Shown here: one piece after another, positions 1 through 15,225 of the stretch
Layout: the number at the start of each line of letters is the position of its first letter
Numbering within the stretch: the first letter of the stretch is position 1
Assembly (NCBI GenBank): GCA_013433145.1
Contig: CM024177.1
Span: 9,946,110 to 10,010,109 of the forward strand
Direction of reading: 5' to 3'
DNA from: Ascaris suum
Taxonomy: Eukaryota > Nematoda > Chromadorea > Rhabditida > Ascarididae
Length of the DNA stretch: 64,000 nt
Made by a program: the position numbers and the translations under genes
Notes under the pieces: generated by a model
Told to the model about the DNA's origin: nothing
The model's database searches: none
Seen by the model: the letters and a program-made list of their open reading frames with translations, nothing else

Positions 1-575
1 GTGGTTTTGTGCGTTCACATACCTAAGGGCAGGGCAAAAGAAACCAAAACCTTCCTTCATTCAGATCTGAAGAGACAGCTCGTTAGGAAAATACAGACGG
101 ATTGCTATGGAGACACAACTAACCCCCACACTAGCACCCGTAGAGCAGCGAATATGGCCGGAAACGGTTCTGAAAATGTCCATTTTTTGAAAACTGTGCA
201 GAAATGTCCCTGAAGAAGGATGCGGATGCTCAACTCTGATGACTAATTTGGGTTCATTTTCGACCAACTCTTTTTATGTGCTACAAAGTGTCCTCTCTCT
301 ATGATAAATTCAGTCGTATCTTGATCACAAACGCAGGCGATGTATAGCTGGCTTTCATACCGATGAGTACCCAATTTAGTATCATATCCTGAGCGTGGAA
401 TGCAAATTTCCATCAATGCTTTTTCAGTGTAAAATATATAAATAGCTTACAAAGAACAGATGACTAGGGTTCGAAATGAAAAAGTAAGAAGATGAGAATT
501 ACAGCTGCTTTCCTTCGTTCTAATCAAACTCACATCGGACAAGATCACCATCAAATAACGAATAAAAGCACATAC
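1..575. other. Stretch left of COG6 exon 5, presumed intron
   Basis: This should be COG6 intron 5, because exon 5 ends in phase 2 at a GTATGT donor (575) and no continuation of the COG6 protein is visible before the window edge. It contains an unremarkable minus-strand open frame at 243-413 (56 codons) that I could not assign. Confidence 0.4.
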
Positions 576-3500
576 GCAGCCAGATGCTCTCCATTCGCCC
601 GCAATAGTTGTTTACTATCCTCATGTATTTGTCTTACACGTTGCAACGCCAAGAAAAATTTCGAATCCACTGTTCCATCTAGAACGGAAAAACTTCAGTT
701 GCAGACGCATCTTATAGACTGCTTTACCTATACCCCCTCGAAACTTGTACTGAGGTTAAGTCCTGTTGCGAGACCGTACGGGAATACCATTCCCGGAAGG
801 CCGTAGAGGACTATCGTTCCCGGAAGACCGCATAGGTGTATCGCATTCGGAAGTCCATAGCAAAATGATTCGCATACGGCGCAATATCCCATCGAGATCA
901 ACACTCACGCTCATACTTGATAAGAGTGAAAGCATGAAAAAATCTACGAACTAAAAACCTATAATAAATACAACTCATCGCATCGATTATATTAGTTCAG
1001 CAAAAATCTTTGGTTTTTCCGACCGTTTTATTGGTTTTCCAAAATTTGATAGAATACATCGAACATAAGCTACCGTCAACGAGCAAATAAACACCCCCCC
1101 CCCCAAAAAAAAAACAATTCTCCCTTCCGACTATAAGCTATTAGCGCTACCTTTATCCCGAAAAAATTTCCTGCTCAATCCTTTCTTTTAGGGTGTTATG
1201 TGTTGTTGCGTTTCAAACACTGAGCCAGTCCCAACATAAAAACAAACCCCCCCCCCCCAATGACAAAAAAATCATCCCAAAGAGAGTATTTTATGACATC
1301 TGATTCTTTTTTTCTTCAAAGCATCTTTTCAAATATCTCAAAGACAACAAACAGCTGCCAGGAGAATATAAAACTATAATAGCTTTCCTTTCTAAGGGTA
1401 AAGCGCACTTCCCTCCTTGAACTCTCCTTCAGTCTATAGAATAAAGCGGTTCCTTATACCAAAATAATTGTAATCACTCACTTCATCTAATCGCTTCCTG
1501 GAAAGTGGATCGACGAATTCTCTAACTAGCATCGATATCGCCGAACATCGATTCAATTTCAACTAAGCGAAAACTCGGACTAACCTGACCATTTCACCGT
1601 AAAGTGCTCAATTTAATCGTGCACTGGTCACTTTCATCGTACAATGGTCACTAACGAAGCAAATTAAAGAACATTTTAATAATGAATAAAAATACGAAAC
1701 TTTTTGAAATAAAATGTATAAATGACTGTTATGGATTTTATGACAGTAAAAATGATTGAAAAGAAATGAAAATAGTAAAAACAGCAATCACATAAAAGAA
1801 CATAGCATAGGTATCAACAAATCTTTGCTAACAGAGCTGATCTGAGCACATACCAACTGAAGAGCCTTGAAGGGCAGCTTCTTCCTCGGCTGTGAGCGAA
1901 TATTTTTGAAGAAATTCGCTTATTAGCACTTGTTTCCTCTCTAATGCCTTCCTGAAAGTATCGTTATGATTAATGCCGAATTATTCGATGATGCAAAAAA
2001 AAACCTAAATGATAGTTGATCAACAAGTGAGATGCGGTAAATTTTTGTTGCGATACGGTGAACGTGTTGCCGGATCAGGAATAAAGATATACCTCTTATC
2101 ACCTCTCATACGAACTAAATCGATAATGAAATGCGATCTCAATAATCTATAACAATTATGCAACACCAATATCAACCGCGCAACGATATATGAATTGTGT
2201 CACAATTCAAGTACTTAACAATATTTGCAATATTTGCATTAACTTTTCTTACACTGAGACGACCGAATAATAAAACCTCTAAGTGATATAAAAATCTAAA
2301 ATTATTGCACTTGTGTTTTACAATTTTTTGCAAATGGACTAGTGGATTATTTAAATTCAACGCGTTTCAAAATACTGATCTGCAATCGTATATGCAAATT
2401 TCGGCTATATGCAAATAACGATCTAAAATAACTCCATTCATCAATTATATCACTAAGGATATGAAACTAACAAAGATATAAGCTGCTCATATTGTTATTT
2501 TTTTTCAAAAGGATCCTATCATATCATCCTGTTATCCTATAAAACATTCCGGATCAATAACACGTCCAAACATTCGCTTCAATGAATTCAATTCGACAAG
2601 CAACCATTGCCCCCCCACGCGACTAAATAATACTCGATTTCAGCAAAGACTGAATCGAATATGCAACCTCTTCCAACTTTGCAATTATTTTGCATTATTT
2701 TTTAATAGAACTGTTTCCTTGTGATCGCATTTAACAGTATACAAAACGAGTATTCATCCACCATACAATTTCATAAAACATCGTTTATCAAGAGAGCTTT
2801 TCCAAATTTCGAGCGTATATTTAAAAGAATGAAATGGCGATAAAAAAATTGAAATACTCAATTGAGCTGAACTAAATCGAATTGAACCTAATTCATTAAA
2901 ACGGTGAGAAGGCGGAAGAAGGAGAAAGGAAACGAGGATGGTGCGAATCTAAATTCGATACCCTCTTCGAATAATTTAATGCAATAACAGTAAAAAAAAA
3001 ACCCCTGCAATAAATCGTCGCTCTAACACCATTTCAAATGCACAAAAGAAGTCAACTTCACACAACCAACTAGACGTATGAAATCACTTCTGATATTTTT
3101 CTGAAAGACGTTTTTCTTGAATCAACACTAAAAAAACTTTCAAAATCGAAAGAAATAGACACTTTTCATCCTGGAGTGCGGCCGTTTTAGTGAGCAGATC
3201 CTGTGTCTTAGCTTTATTGCTTTGAATCTTATCGGCCATATCATCGCAAACTGCCTTCAGTGAACGAACCAACGTCACAAATTTCTGCACACGATCGTTC
3301 ACCTACAATAATACTTCTTGTGAGCACTCTGCCTCTTATAAGCAATCACCATACCATCTTATGCAGAATTATCTCGAAGAGAATATATAGCACCTGTTAA
3401 GGAGTTGCTCCACAAATATGAGCACCTCGAGAAAAAACGCAATCAACGGCAAACAATACTATTTCGTACCTTCCAGGTATCTTGTAAATGCCATTTCGGT

Positions 3501-5724
3501 AGTGCCCTATGCAATTTTACAGAACGTATCAATCACCAGGCTAGGCTAATCGCTCATTGCTTGACCATAAATAAATAGTAGAAAGCTTACTTTAGAGCAA
3601 TTTTAAACAAAGGGATGCTGCAATAATTGTAGCCACCACACCCTCCCCCCCCCCCCGTTACCCTCACTTGAAAGAAGTTAGCAATTCATGATTTAAGCAT
3701 ATCTCTATGCTTAGATTTCGCTGACTACGACTCAGGGTAACACCTAACCTTCCAGCATTAATTAATCTAGCAATAAGCTTGTTTGCCTTCATCCTGAACT
3801 CATCCACAAATTCCATAACTATGGATGAATTCAGTTGCGCACTTCGAAATGCAAGCGCGTTTCTCGTGTTCAAAAAAGATTCCTTGAGTGCCTACTCACT
3901 GACTCCACCAACAACAAGTTCTGCGTGAATAAAAAAAGATCCAACATGGAATCGAAACGAAAATTCAGTTTTGAGTAATATCTTTGAGCTGAATTCAATC
4001 ATTACAAAATTCACAAAAAGATGGGACCTTCATCACCTTGACGGTAATATATCTTATACTATTTAATCTCCAGGCAAAACATCTCTTATAAAAGTTACCT
4101 CCCAGGTATCACCTCACTCCTCATTTATGATCCTGAAATCAAGCAGTTAATTTCCAAGCACAGAGAATCAAACAGTATACCTTCCCGAAAGCTTCGAGGT
4201 ACTCTCTGTTGGCATTGATCTCCCGCTCCTCGAGCTGCTCCATCAAACGGCGTTCTGTGTGAATATCAATCTCGCCTACCATCGGTGCAACGTAATCCAT
4301 CATTTTTATGAAATCCTGGAATCTCCCACTAGAAATTCAGCACAAATGACTTCTTTTGTTTTTTCGTTAGAATCAACAAATAAACTTACAGATATTTGAT
4401 GACAGCATGCAGACTAACGGTAACAAATACTGACAGACGACTAATGAAGACGGGGGATTTACGGAAGAAGCGATCCTTCCACCGGAAAACCAAAAAAAAA
4501 AAAAAAATGATGCAGCGGAATTTTCAAACACTCAACGGTAATCGTATCATTCATACCTGTAATTAAGTGACCAAACTTCGTATTCTCAACTTACCAGTCT
4601 ACCTGTACCTGTCCTTCCCAACAGAAAAAAAAAGAACAAAAACTTCCTTCCTCAAATATTTCCTTTGTTATTCTAGGTGTATGAAATACTAACACACTCG
4701 ATTTGGGGAGCATGACCTTCATCTCATCAAAACGAACTCCCTGATGAACAAAAGTACCTAAAACACCGAGACCGTATCGTCAGATGTCACAACGAATCGT
4801 TTTTATGTACATCCCACGTGATCCTCAACCACTTACGTTTAGAAGCTCTAAGATTTTTTAAACGTTGTGTTATTCCAGGTCTTCAATACTGAAATACTTC
4901 TCTGTAGGATCAGGTGAAACCCAGAAATTTCACTCTCGGGTCCTCCTAGTGCCGGTTGGATTTTGTTCACAGTCTTTTATGATTGAGGAAATGCAAGGCC
5001 CTAAGCAGACGGTCGTGGCAAATATGCATTGAGAGTTCAACTTAATGTTGCGATTTAGAAATTAGGTGACCAGAAGTGGCCAGAATTTCAGCATGATAAA
5101 TGCTTTCACGAATGAACATAAACAGTTTCTTTCGTAGAATATTCTTGTATTGCGCTATTTTCCGACCAACATAAATTTATATGAATAATGCTGTAAGATT
5201 AATCTCGTAAGAGATCGCTTTCAATTTCTTGTATCAAATGCAGCACTATTTATTTGTTGCACAGCATCGTTTTTGAAGTGTCGCACTATCAGCGCAGATG
5301 GGCCACGCCATAGTCGGCTTTTAACGAAGATCTGAAGGCTCTAAGATACATCCCCTGTTCCGTCTTCGCCACGACTATGAACGAAATTCGGATTCTTCGA
5401 CCGGATTCAGTCAGCTTTCCTCCTTTCCAGGTTGTGAAAAATCTGTACACCTGTCACCTGAGCAATATTACTGCTAGTTTTAATTAAAACATTTGTTTAT
5501 TCTATGAAGACGCCACTACAAAATAGCTATCAACAGTAGCAATGTAATTTTTAAAGACAAAAATTAGGAATATTTTCCATTTTTGAATATAGTGAGCTCA
5601 CCTGATCGTTATGAAGTTTACTAGAAACAAGTGCATCGATTTTGTTCTTAATTGGATTTGATGGATCGGAAATCGACGATATACGCCCTGATGATATGGA
5701 TGATATTTTCTCATTTGCCGACAT
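576..5724 (-). CDS. cogc-6: COG6, conserved oligomeric Golgi complex subunit 6 (5' part, five exons)
   Basis: COG6 is a subunit of lobe B of the COG complex, which tethers vesicles for retrograde traffic within the Golgi. Exons in transcript order: 5602-5724, 4181-4315, 3163-3302, 1854-1951, 576-678; phases agree at every junction and together they give about 199 residues. The chosen ATG (5724) lies 7 nt after a TTTTAG acceptor (5733-5732), consistent with trans-splicing. Exon 1 has the family NP-x-KIDALVSSKLHNDQ stretch. Exon 2 ends with ERRLMEQLEEREINAN, matching the human TRRNLRGDIERK region. Exon 3 carries the coiled-coil KTQDLLTKTAALQDE, exon 4 ISEFLQKYSLTAEEEAAL, and exon 5 FFLALQRVRQIHEDSKQLLRAN, which correspond in order to human COG6. 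The protein is normally about 650 residues, so two thirds lies beyond position 1. Family assignment is from memory of the human protein. The introns hold C-runs, which are G-runs on the sense strand. Confidence 0.88.
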
Positions 5725-5730
5725 CACCCT

Positions 5731-5740
5731 TCTAAAATAC
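5731..5740 (-). promoter_or_regulatory. Probable trans-splice acceptor of the COG6 gene
   Basis: On the minus strand the sequence reads TATTTTAG followed by AAGGGTG and the COG6 ATG. A strong acceptor 7 nt before the start codon with no coding exon upstream is the usual look of a nematode spliced-leader site. An upstream non-coding exon is the alternative. Confidence 0.5.
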
Positions 5741-8700
5741 ACTACTTCATATGCAAATTAAGGAATCCTATCAACAACGCTATCTTTCAAAATAAATAAT
5801 AGTAATAATAACTAAAATAAATCAACCAGTAATCTAAACTTTTGCTCTAATCTAAGCAATCAATAAATCCATCAATGTATTTCATTCTATCTCATCAAAA
5901 TGGAGCACAGTAATTTACATTATATAAAGCCCATTGTATCATGTAGGTGTTTTTTTTTTCTGAATAACGTTGATAATTTATGGGAGGTTTAAGCTCATGT
6001 AGAATTCTAATCTTATTTTTAATTTAATTGTTTTTGAAGATACTAGTAAATTGTCGAGATTTTTCGTACTTACTGATAATATAATGTGTTAGCGGGTGAT
6101 CTGTTGTGATCAGATGAGTTTTATGGCAACATTGATCGTGATTATCTTCATTGGTGTAGCAAGTTGCATGATCATACTTGTCTGATCATGATCTGGTATC
6201 TCCCCCATGTGGATTATGACTTCCCCATACATTCGTGGCGGTAGCCAAATATATAGGTTGCGGTCTTGCTTGCTGATCAATGTGTATTTCGTGCTACTCA
6301 TCGTCGTGTGCTATTCGTAGTGAACGAGTTTTGTTTGCTCGCCGATACGCCCTTCACAGGTCAGACTCGATCACACAATGATATGAGAGAGGTACTCTTG
6401 TTGATGATTTTAACGCGAACTTTTTGACTAGAGCATTGAATAAGCTTCATAATAAAAGTCACTTCCGCCATCTCTCTCGTAAATATAGCCACAATTTTTC
6501 AACCATAAACTGCTATATGAATGTTTTTTGTGGTAACTAATGATGCATTTTCCTTTTTGTGATAGACGAGAAAAGTAATTCGAATAGCGGTTACTGTTTT
6601 CCTTTCCAAAAATTTTCAATTGAATAGCTTTTAAAGTAAAGAGTAGGTTAATGCAGAACAATGAAGTTTGCCAACTTGACGTGACAATATATAAGTATAT
6701 GATCTGATCTGAACTGATCTGATCTGATCTGATCTCTTGGTCCGCAATAATAAATCGCAATATAGTTCAAGTAAATAAGCATTAATATTAGAATAATCAA
6801 AAATAATTTAATTATACTGAGGAGAGGTACAGTACAAAAAAAAATTAATAAGGAAATCTCGTTGACTAATATAAAATTACTGCATAAAATTTAAGTGAAC
6901 ATATAAATAAATACATATGAAAGGTAATATTCATCGTATAACGTGAAAGAAATATGCGGAAAAAAAAGCAATAAAGGTGCAACCAGGTAAATGTTGAGAG
7001 ACGTCACACACACCTTCCGATAACAGGTAACCAACAAAATTTTATAATTCAGAGAAGAAAATATGTCGAGAAAAAAACTCAAACAATGGAAATTGTCAAA
7101 TTGCCAAGACACGATGCAACCATAGTCCCATTTTCGTTTGAGGAGTCATTTTTCAACTTTAACAGCGCCATTTTTGAGCCTAATTGCAGTAATACTAGTT
7201 AACTTCAAAATTGTAACGAATAAACAATGATGAAAATAATAACTGAGAAAAATACACCTCATATAAACTCAATTTTGTTGCTTTATACCATCATTGGTTA
7301 GATTGCTTTGCCATTGACGCTTCGTTGAGTACGAAAACGATAATAACCGTCGATCAGCGTGATAAATCTCTTATTTATATTCCTATGGTATCATTTCTTC
7401 TTGGACTTAAAACCACCCTTGTGGATATGAACGTTCTCTAGAGCACCTTTTCTTCTCTATCCAGTTCGCATTGTTTTATGGTTGTTTGTTAGCATTTTCT
7501 ATTCTCTAAGATGGGCATTTCATTAATCTCGTCTTTTCTGGTGGTCTATTTTGGCATTTCTTTTTGAATTTATTTGTCAGAGCCTAGATGATATTCTTCA
7601 TCCTAAACATATTGCTAACTTAAGCGAAGTATTGCTTCTTTATTCTACACTTTTTCCTTGACTTTAGTTTCCTTGGTTTCTTTCTTATTCCGGCTTTCCA
7701 TGCGACGTCCTTAACCTGCAATCGGGCATAGATCGGCGTGTGTGCCGATGATCAGAGCCCACTTAGAGTTGTCATCCCCAAACTTGACCGAGACTTTCGT
7801 CAAAAGCAGAGCAACAACATGCATTGAAACATATACTTCGGCTATATTTTATATACTCGTATTTTATATAAACTTGAAGCAGGAAACGCATTCACTCACT
7901 GTCGATAAATCAAACGAAAGCGGTATGTAAAAATGGATCAGATTCGCAATGATGTATACAATTGTTATATTAGTGTTGTTTGTGTGCTTTTATTAAAGCA
8001 GATTATCGTCAGGGAATGAATTCGATCAATTGATGAGTAATATATTTGAGATCGTTGTTGCAATTGCACCACAAACAACGCATAAGTTGAAGTTGTTTTA
8101 TGCCTAATGCTATACATATATCTACTCGATGAAGATAGAACACCTTTGCGCTAATCGTTCAATACAAAAATAAATAAATAATAAAAATTGTTGTTATGCC
8201 AAAAAAAAAATTTTTTTTTTGTTTTTTGAATAATATAATAATATTTGATAATGAAAATTAATTTGAATAATGACAATAATATCAATTTTTATGCAAATTT
8301 TCGAAAGAGATAACAATATTGCACATATAGAATTCTTTATACAATTATTGAATGCAATAAAAAAAATTATATTGATAATCTTTGAGATATTCGAATAATT
8401 TATGTTGGAATACATTCGTTGATTTGCATCTTTGCAAAAATTGTTTCAATGATCGAAGCGTTATTGCAAAATTATCCTGTAATATGCAAAAATTATCGTG
8501 CAAAAAATTTCTTAAGAAATATTGCTAAAGTGGATATTCACAATGCCTCAATTAATCAAATTGTTATCACTATTAGAATTACTAATAAGTATTGTTTGAA
8601 TAAATTTGCAAAATGGATTATTTTTTAATGAGTGAAAAAAAATGAGAAAAAAAAATTTAATAATCGATTTGCAATCATTCAAAATTGTTGCCATAATTTA

Positions 8701-9299
8701 ACAAAAAGAATGATAAATTCTTGAAATTTTTTGAAAGTTATTCTACATATATATTTCATTTCCTTAAATTTTTATCGATAAGCTGATAAAGATTTTCTTT
8801 TTTTTTTTAAATTTGAAGCAAAAAAAAAAACACAATTTGCTATGCAATCATTATTTACCTAGTAAGATGAAGTTTAAAAAAAAAAAATTTGCTCATATTT
8901 GTAAAAGGCAAATATTTTATAATTAATTGTGAACAACTATTCAACTCATAAATTATGATAATTTGCATTTTATTATCTGAATATATGAGGAAATTTTTTC
9001 TATATTTTTGGTTAAATAGAAACGTATCGGAATAGCGTTATTGTGGATTAGAAAAATGATTGGGAAAAAGATTAATGACCATCTGATTATTAATGAGTGA
9101 CCATCTCTTATTGCGCATTCAAAAGAAAATCGTTTAACACACGTGTTTTAAGTATAATTATGCTAATTTATTGTGTCCACTCTAACATCAAATGGTCAGT
9201 GATTTCTATTTTTGCGGCATTTTTAAAGCAAAAAATTCTAGCTTGAATAAAGCGGAAAATTATAAAAGAGCATACGAAGAGTATTGGAAGAGCGAGTGT
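5741..9299. other. Intergenic stretch, no supported gene
   Basis: AT-rich with low-complexity A/T. A slightly GC-richer patch at about 7680-7830 holds short open frames on both strands that I do not recognise. At 6115-6186 on the plus strand there is a 23-codon hydrophobic frame starting MSFMATLIVIIFIGVASC, which resembles a signal peptide, but it stops at once and I found no exon to join to it. Confidence 0.4.
6701..6735. repeat. (GATCT)n pentanucleotide tract
   Basis: Seven units of GATCT or a one-base variant (one GAACT) in a row. A short microsatellite in intergenic DNA. Confidence 0.85.
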
Positions 9300-9473
9300 C
9301 TATCCTCTGTCGCCAACCTCATTATACCAACACCATGTTGAGCCAAATCGAGCGAAACCTCTCCATTGTGGTGACCATAAACAAGCATAGTTTGCCGATT
9401 CGAGTGGTTGTAGGTGGGACATTACAATTAACGTCACTAGTATCAGCAATACGATTGACCAATAGGAATGCAT
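9300..9473 (-). CDS. Small secreted peptide, 57 aa, two cysteines
   Basis: Single-exon frame with ATG at 9473 and TAG at 9302-9300. The first 26 or so residues form a textbook signal peptide: a short polar start (MHSYW), a hydrophobic core SIVLLILVTLIVM, and a polar end SHLQPLESA with an Ala-type cleavage site. The predicted mature peptide of about 31 residues begins NYACLW, contains exactly two cysteines 16 residues apart and is rich in Trp (four) and Arg, ending WYNEVGDRG. One disulphide loop is therefore likely. It could be a neuropeptide-like, antimicrobial or cuticle-associated peptide. There are no dibasic sites, and although RFG occurs inside the loop it is followed by Ser, so an amidated FMRFamide-like peptide is unlikely. 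A possible polyA signal (AATAAA, minus strand) lies about 130 nt downstream at 9170-9165. I do not recognise the family. Confidence 0.55.
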   Translation of the reverse strand: MHSYWSIVLLILVTLIVMSHLQPLESANYACLWSPQWRGFARFGSTWCWYNEVGDRG

Positions 9474-11459
9474 CTTGAATCGTGAGGAATTACTAGACAC
9501 TTGATGGCAAGGATCGGACAAATCATTCAAGAAATCATTCCCACAAAAATAGCACTATAAAAATCTGACAGGGAAGAGAGAAGGGGGAGTAATTTGTTGA
9601 AGCGGGAAAATCCACATTATACAGATGGTATCATGAAAGGCTGGTAATTTTACAAGTGATGCGGGTAGATAGCTGAATATTCTTGAGGTAATTTTCGAGT
9701 AAGACAAAGGTGTATAATGATAACCAATCAATTTTTCTGATGAACACAGAAGAATATGAGTCCTCTCGGCACCAGTTTAAAATTTTCCCTCATTGAAGTA
9801 AAAAACCGATTGAAATAATTTGAACGGATCTAATTGGAAATTGAGATGTTTAATTACTGAAATTATTTGCACACGGCTGCCTCATTTTGAGGATAGCTGA
9901 ATTCTATTCATCTGTGAATACTCATCTCCTCTATTGGTTATATTTAATTAAGTTTTTAAGTTGAGAATTAACCACACTCATATTTATATACTTATCTAAA
10001 TTATTGCTTAAATGTTGGTTTTTTTTTTTATTGCACAGAAAATATGGTTAATCCACCTATTCGAATGATTTCAATCGAGATTTAGAATACAGATATACGG
10101 AAAATTCTTTATCAGTATTATGAGTAAAGATATTGTAAACGATGGAATCGAAGATTTTTTTGCCATTTATTGGGAAATGTATCAATGATACATGCTAATA
10201 TAACCTTCCAAAGGTCTGTTTTTGAAGATACTTTTAGAAATACTCAAAAATATCTTGCATTAATTAATTAATCAAATCTTCTGGAGCAAAAAAAAAATAA
10301 ATAAATAAACTGAAACAATTGGGTGAGTAGGGGGGGGGGGGCAAGGGGAAGTGAGGGAGTAATATCTGAATTTCTGATATTGGTGATTTGTGGTGGTTAA
10401 AACCGCTATCGAAAAGGCAATAATATAAAATAATGGAAGAACAGATTTTCTGATATAGAATCTATAAAGTTGTGTGATCATGAAATAGAGAAAGCGTTAT
10501 TTATGCCAACTTGAGCGTATTCCGAACTGGTTTCTTTCCGTTTAACGGATATCATTTGTTTACTTGTTCTCGTTGATCATTATTCCGGTCGACTACTATG
10601 ATCCCTTTATTCGAGCATATCAATTTCGATACGGAAGTTTTCATGAAACGGAGTCAAAGTGGAGTTGAACTGATTAAAGCGGAGTCGAATTAAAAAGAAT
10701 TACGGAGCAAGATTCAACTATAGGAAATTATTGTTTCTAGTAAAATCGCATCTAATTCGAACGTAAAATAGCTAAGCACCTCTTCCAACTGAGGGATGCG
10801 ATGGGCACGAACACCTTCTATCGGTCGCCTTCATTTGTCGTCGTCCATTAATTTACAATAAGAGAAACGACAAATGCGATACAAGTTGAATTGATATTCT
10901 TTAAGTTTTTATAGTGATAAACGATCCGAAAGTGTTCCAAATTCGTGTTTATGCTCCTCAGCTTTTACTCACTTTATCCAATGTGCCTGCTTTTGCCAAT
11001 CATCAGGGCCGGGAAATGCTCCTTTCCCCGGGGAACTTTTTTTATTCAAATAAAAAACGATTTTCTTCCTCTTCAGCATGATCTTAGACGACAAAAATGT
11101 AAAAATTCTCTAGAGGAACATTCATGTGATATGAGAAGTCTACGCTTGGGAAATTATCTTTGGAACAGGAAATGAAAAAAAAAAGACTCATGAAGAATTA
11201 TTTATGATTGAAGGATGGAAAATTTTAATGCGCTTGATATTTCGTTCAATTGTTCTCATTTCCCCCCCCCCCCCCCCCCCCAATTGAGCATAATTCAATT
11301 ATTATTCTGCAAAAGACTCATATTCTCGTTTTAATATTTATTGCGAAATAAAAAATAAAACAGAAATTAAGATTTATAGGATCATCGTTGAAAATTGCCG
11401 GAAAAAGTTGAATAGATTAAACGTTCTTAAAATCATCGTCGATACAATAAATTCATCGA
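9474..11459. other. Intergenic stretch, no supported gene
   Basis: AT-rich spacer between the two secreted-peptide genes. It contains a G-run at about 10330-10340 and a long C-run at about 11263-11281. The open frame near 10951-11175 is discussed among the rejected items. Confidence 0.4.
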
Positions 11460-13636
<2,177 letters not shown>

Positions 13637-15225
13637 TGTCCAAATGAAATATAACGAATAAAGTTAAAAGCAAATCTGAAAAAGAGAAATATTTTTGAAA
13701 TATGCAAATTGAGAGCAAGAGAAATTCCGATGGTTATAATTAATTGCTATTAAAAAAATTTGCATTTAAATTTCAATAATCGATAGTTGATTAAATAAAA
13801 CAGCAAAAATAATTACTATTCAATAAATATTATGGAAAATTTATTAAATCTTATTTTGTAATTCTTTAGAAATTGTTGCATTAAAATTTCGATATATGCA
13901 AAATGCAAATTTTAATTCTCAAAATATTTGTTCGTTTTTTTTTTGAGTGAAATGATTAGGTGCATCTATGATTGCTACCATCATAGTAATTTTAAGCAAA
14001 GAATAAAACGGCAATATTTGAATATATAAATCATAGTATTTGTAATTAACAAATTAAAAATTTGAATATGCAAATTTTTCAAATATTCAAGAGAATGTGC
14101 AAAAAAAATTTTCGTCTCAAATGAAAAACTCCTAGAGAAACGATAACAAGGTACAATAGAGATCGATGATGACTAGGTAATAAACGCAATAAAGGTAACT
14201 GAATAGGTGGAGTTTCAATGAATATGGAAAATTAGCGCTAACAACGTTGAGGACAGTAAACGCCACAACTGATGTGCAATGCTATAAATTCACTGACGCT
14301 AATGAAGGAACCAGTTGCTCAGTGAATTACACAGAAAAGAGGTTTCGATAGGTTTTGATTGGGTATTGCCAAACATTCCGCTCGTTGAATCATCGATCTT
14401 TTGAGTTGATCAAAAAAAAAAAAAAAAAAAAAATTGAAAACACCACCTATTTGGAAACTTGATCTTTCCGCTCTCTTTGCAATTGAGATACTTAACGCGC
14501 TAGTATCGCTCATCGACTTGTGCTTAACTGTGTTGCAAATGCAGAATTTTTTTCCCAAGGTAATTTAACCTTTTTTTTTGGAATATATTGTTGACGTAAA
14601 CCATAATCGGACTATCATGTATGTCTTATTTGAGAGTTCATGAATTTGATTTTTATTTATTGTTTATTTCAATGCTTAAAATGAATAATTATAAGAAAAT
14701 TACGTAAATGTGAGCAATAACAAAAACAAAACTGCAGCCAATAGATAATCGAAAAGAGCAGTAAAGCAGAAACGAATAAAATGAAAAACAGACGCACAGT
14801 AAAAGTTGACTCGGCTATAAACAAGTTTGCAAAAGTTTTCAACTTGACACACATCATAAGTTGGAAAGTAAACAGCGGAAAGACAACGAATTTGCGAGAG
14901 ACGCGACAATGCAAAAAAAAAAAAACCCCTCGGAATCACTCAACCGCAATTTGCTAGTTGCAAATACAATATGAAATTGCAAATTCAATAGAGAATTATT
15001 TGCATTGAAATATTTTTGGCGAATTGAAATTGATATTCACATTAATTTAGAAGAGGGGAAAGTTGAAAGATTTCTACCCAGTGGGATGATGCAAATGCAA
15101 CGTAGAGTTTTTTTTTTATTTTATTTTGTTTTGTTTTTTTTTTATTTTAATATTACTTAAAACTTGAGCTTACTATATTCTAATGGTTTCAGTTTAAAGG
15201 TTTTTAACTCAAAAGAGATCGGACA
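13637..15225. other. Intergenic stretch, no supported gene
   Basis: Very AT-rich with many A and T homopolymers. The minus-strand open frames around 14319-14939 cross poly-A tracts and look accidental. Confidence 0.4.

Noticed and set aside
243..413. 56-codon minus-strand frame inside the presumed COG6 intron
   Set aside because: Does not match COG6, has no acceptor in the needed phase, and frames of this length are expected by chance in 64 kb.
1482..1525. Candidate COG6 exon (minus) with correct phase after exon 4, reading REFVDPLSRKRLDE
   Set aside because: A better phase-matched exon at 576-678 carries the conserved FFLALQRVRQIHEDSKQLL stretch that must follow exon 4 directly; including the 44-nt piece would insert unmatched residues and break that phase.
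4717..4740. 24-nt micro-exon candidate of COG6 (minus), in frame between exons 1 and 2
   Set aside because: Alignment with human COG6 has the right spacing without it (19 versus 18 residues) and too many with it.
10951..11175. Plus-strand frame with hydrophobic start and three cysteines
   Set aside because: The hydrophobic part lacks a normal signal-peptide layout, the middle is A/T homopolymer, and no splice model improves it.
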